A stretch of 64,000 bases of DNA, taken from contig VZRN01001168.1 in assembly GCA_013397935.1 (NCBI GenBank), positions 1 to 64,000 on the forward strand, written 5' to 3'. A model generated the notes under the pieces. It worked only from the letters and a program-made list of their open reading frames with translations. It did not search any database and was not told the DNA's origin. Of this stretch, positions 62,248-64,000 are shown piece after piece. Within the stretch, counting starts at the first letter, position 1; the number at the start of each line of letters is the position of its first letter. This DNA is from Dasyornis broadbenti (taxonomy: Eukaryota > Chordata > Aves > Passeriformes > Dasyornithidae). Made by a program: the position numbers and the translations under genes.

Positions 62248-62579
62248 AGACGACCCCCTAGTAACAACACTACGCAGAAGGGCCAGCCACTCCCCTGCGT
62301 CGCCAATCAGCACAAGTTCCTCCCCTGACTCCAGGAGACTCCTCCCCTCCTTCTGGAGATTTCTGTGTTCTTTGTTCGCCTATTGGTTTGTTTGTATTAG
62401 TCCCTCCTTATGTTCCTTATTATTGGTTTCTTGTACCCCTGTGAACTATACCATTGGTCCTTTGTATTTCTGTGAACTGCATAAAGGACTGTCGCTAACG
62501 AATTGTGGGCGCGGTGTCGTGGGTAGAGAGGGACTCGCCCAGCCCGCCCAGCGCTGCTTTGGCCAATATCCGCTTGCTT

Positions 62580-62585
62580 AATAAA
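62580..62585 (+). promoter_or_regulatory. LTR polyadenylation signal (AATAAA)
   Basis: AATAAA ~93-100 bp downstream of the CATAAAGG box and ~60 bp before the presumed 3' end of the LTR; normal for an R region. Confidence 0.7.
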
Positions 62586-62644
62586 TCTATAAATTTGAAT
62601 TGGATGTAGTCTCTGATTGATTTATTGAGACCCAATTTATGACA

Positions 62645-64000
62645 ACAGTACAAATAAAACAACCCATTAAAATACCAGAAGATTTTTCTTGATCCAGGAT
62701 ATACAGTTGGACTTTTCCTCTTATGGATATCAATAAAGTAAAGAAAACAGCACAGAAAAGCAAGTTGAGTTATGTAGGCAGTGTATAGTGCAAATATACA
62801 AAATGAACATGCAGCAACTCCAAGAACTTGATATTTTATCATTGAAAGCTATTATTTTTTCATTAATTTGACTGAGCTTTTTTGATTTATCCCAGCTGAA
62901 AACGTGACCTTTATTCTTTAAAGTATTTGGTTAATTTCACTTATTGGAAATATTTTGGCTAATTACAACTACAGGGTGGGAGTAAGGTCAAATAAGAACA
63001 AGAGTTTTTCACATTTCACTTCATAGTACACAATTAATTTTAAGGGTCTATGAGGATTGAACTATATTGTATCTGATAAAAGAGAGAAGTTCACCCCAAG
63101 TCTTCACAATTTTAACTAAAAATGGAAATATTGGTACACACTGCCCACATACCACACAAGTCACTTGTTTCCCCCTAGATGACACTGATGAAAAGGAGTT
63201 TTTTGGTTGGTTCTGGTAAGGTCATTAGACAGCTTGAAGATCATCAATAACTCCAGTGTCTATAGGTTAACTTCATCCACAGACCACTTTTAAGCTAACT
63301 AGAGTTCACCCAATTTCTGTCAGCAGAACAAGTGTGTATCATAAAAAGCACATACTTAAATGCTTTTGCTAAAGGGGGACTAGTTAAGATACAGTGCAGA
63401 GAAATAAAGGCACTCAAGTACGTTAGGCAAATTTTCACTCATTCTGAATTCTCTACTTCTACAGCCTTCACCCCTAACAAAACCTAAATTTATTTATACA
63501 CTTAATGTGATGAAAATAATCTGTAGTTGTGTAAAGGATATATATACATATTTTTGATATGTATATTCAGTGCTCAGTAAAATTCAGCTGGAGATTCTGT
63601 GACATAAAACTAGAAAAATGTAGAGTTACATTTTTCACAGAAGTATCCTACTTCTGACATTTTACATATATGCATTAAGATAGATAAGATTTTTATTATA
63701 TAATTGCAGCGTGGTGAGTAATAATGCTAAATTATTTGACCTTTCTTCTAACACATCTCAGATTCTATAAAATTTTTCACTTAGTGGAAAGATGTGCTAT
63801 TAAAAGAATAGAATAATTTGGATTTGTTACTGTCAAACAGTAAGATCTCCTGATTTTTCTACTACACATTTTTATGAAATCATAATTGGAAAACCTACCA
63901 AAAATGAAATTAAAGAAATTCTATTGCAATACAAACCTAGAAAGCAAATGGTGCAAACACAAAAAAGCTGCAGAAGTCTGGGGGTTTTTATTATGACTTG
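62645..64000. other. Unrecognised AT-rich DNA
   Basis: No repeat family, RNA gene or exon recognised to the end of the window. Confidence 0.5.

Larger units (their letters stand above)
62173..62644 (+). mobile_element. Solo LTR of avian endogenous retrovirus, ~472 bp
   Basis: It has LTR organisation throughout: a GC-rich U3 with repeated CCAAT/ATTGG boxes (GCCAATCAGC ~62300, CTATTGGTTTG ~62381, TTATTGGTTTC ~62421, CCATTGGTCC ~62452), CATAAAGG (62480-62487) as TATA-like box, and AATAAA (62580-62585). A short U5 ends GACCCAATTTATGACA. The left terminus TGTAGGGGGAAGATGACC is the best candidate; I could not match a target duplication, so ends may shift by a few bases. CpG density is high for this window, which suggests a relatively young insertion. 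The 126-codon frame across it is not a gene. Confidence 0.8.

Overview
This window looks like non-coding DNA from a bird, most likely a songbird (passerine). The main evidence is repeat content. There are at least eight CR1 LINE fragments with the avian 3' ends (runs of ATTCTRTG-type repeats) and a series of LTRs of avian endogenous retroviruses, several of which I recognise from passerine genomes by their terminal sequences. The background is AT-rich, with small GC-rich islands that nearly all coincide with LTRs. I find no convincing host protein-coding exon, tRNA, rRNA or CRISPR array. Every longer open frame is short, lacks a recognisable domain, and lies inside a repeat or a low-complexity tract. 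The window is therefore either a gene desert or part of a large intron; the sequence does not say which.

Layout. 0-5 kb: AT-rich DNA, then a CR1 split in two by a ~1.08 kb minus-strand LTR (2081-3540). 5-12.5 kb: two minus-strand CR1 3' ends. 12.5-14.2 kb: two LTRs of different families almost side by side. 14.2-26.3 kb: a long stretch without recognised elements apart from a 123 bp GAAA tract. 26.3-29.75 kb: a cluster of LTR-like blocks plus one CR1. 30.5-34.6 kb: two CR1 fragments and a 966 bp LTR with clean 5 bp target duplications, carrying a near-perfect CTCF motif. 37.2-40.9 kb: CR1 reverse-transcriptase remnant, a second copy of the 1.05 kb LTR (clean ATTAC duplications), a 244 bp LTR, a 4-N gap and an old CR1. 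47-53.6 kb: a further LTR cluster, including a sister copy of the 244 bp LTR. 53.8-62.1 kb: mostly unrecognised, with a 68 bp gap and a GC-rich block. 62.17-62.64 kb: an LTR with intact promoter and polyadenylation motifs.

No pathway or operon can be described because there are no genes. The annotatable biology is the history of retroelement insertion and the regulatory motifs the LTRs brought in (TATA boxes, CCAAT boxes, poly(A) signals, CTCF-like sites). Family assignments rest on my recognition of consensus features and were not checked against a repeat library. I found no new biological system; the best leads are LTR-borne regulatory sites and insertion structures.
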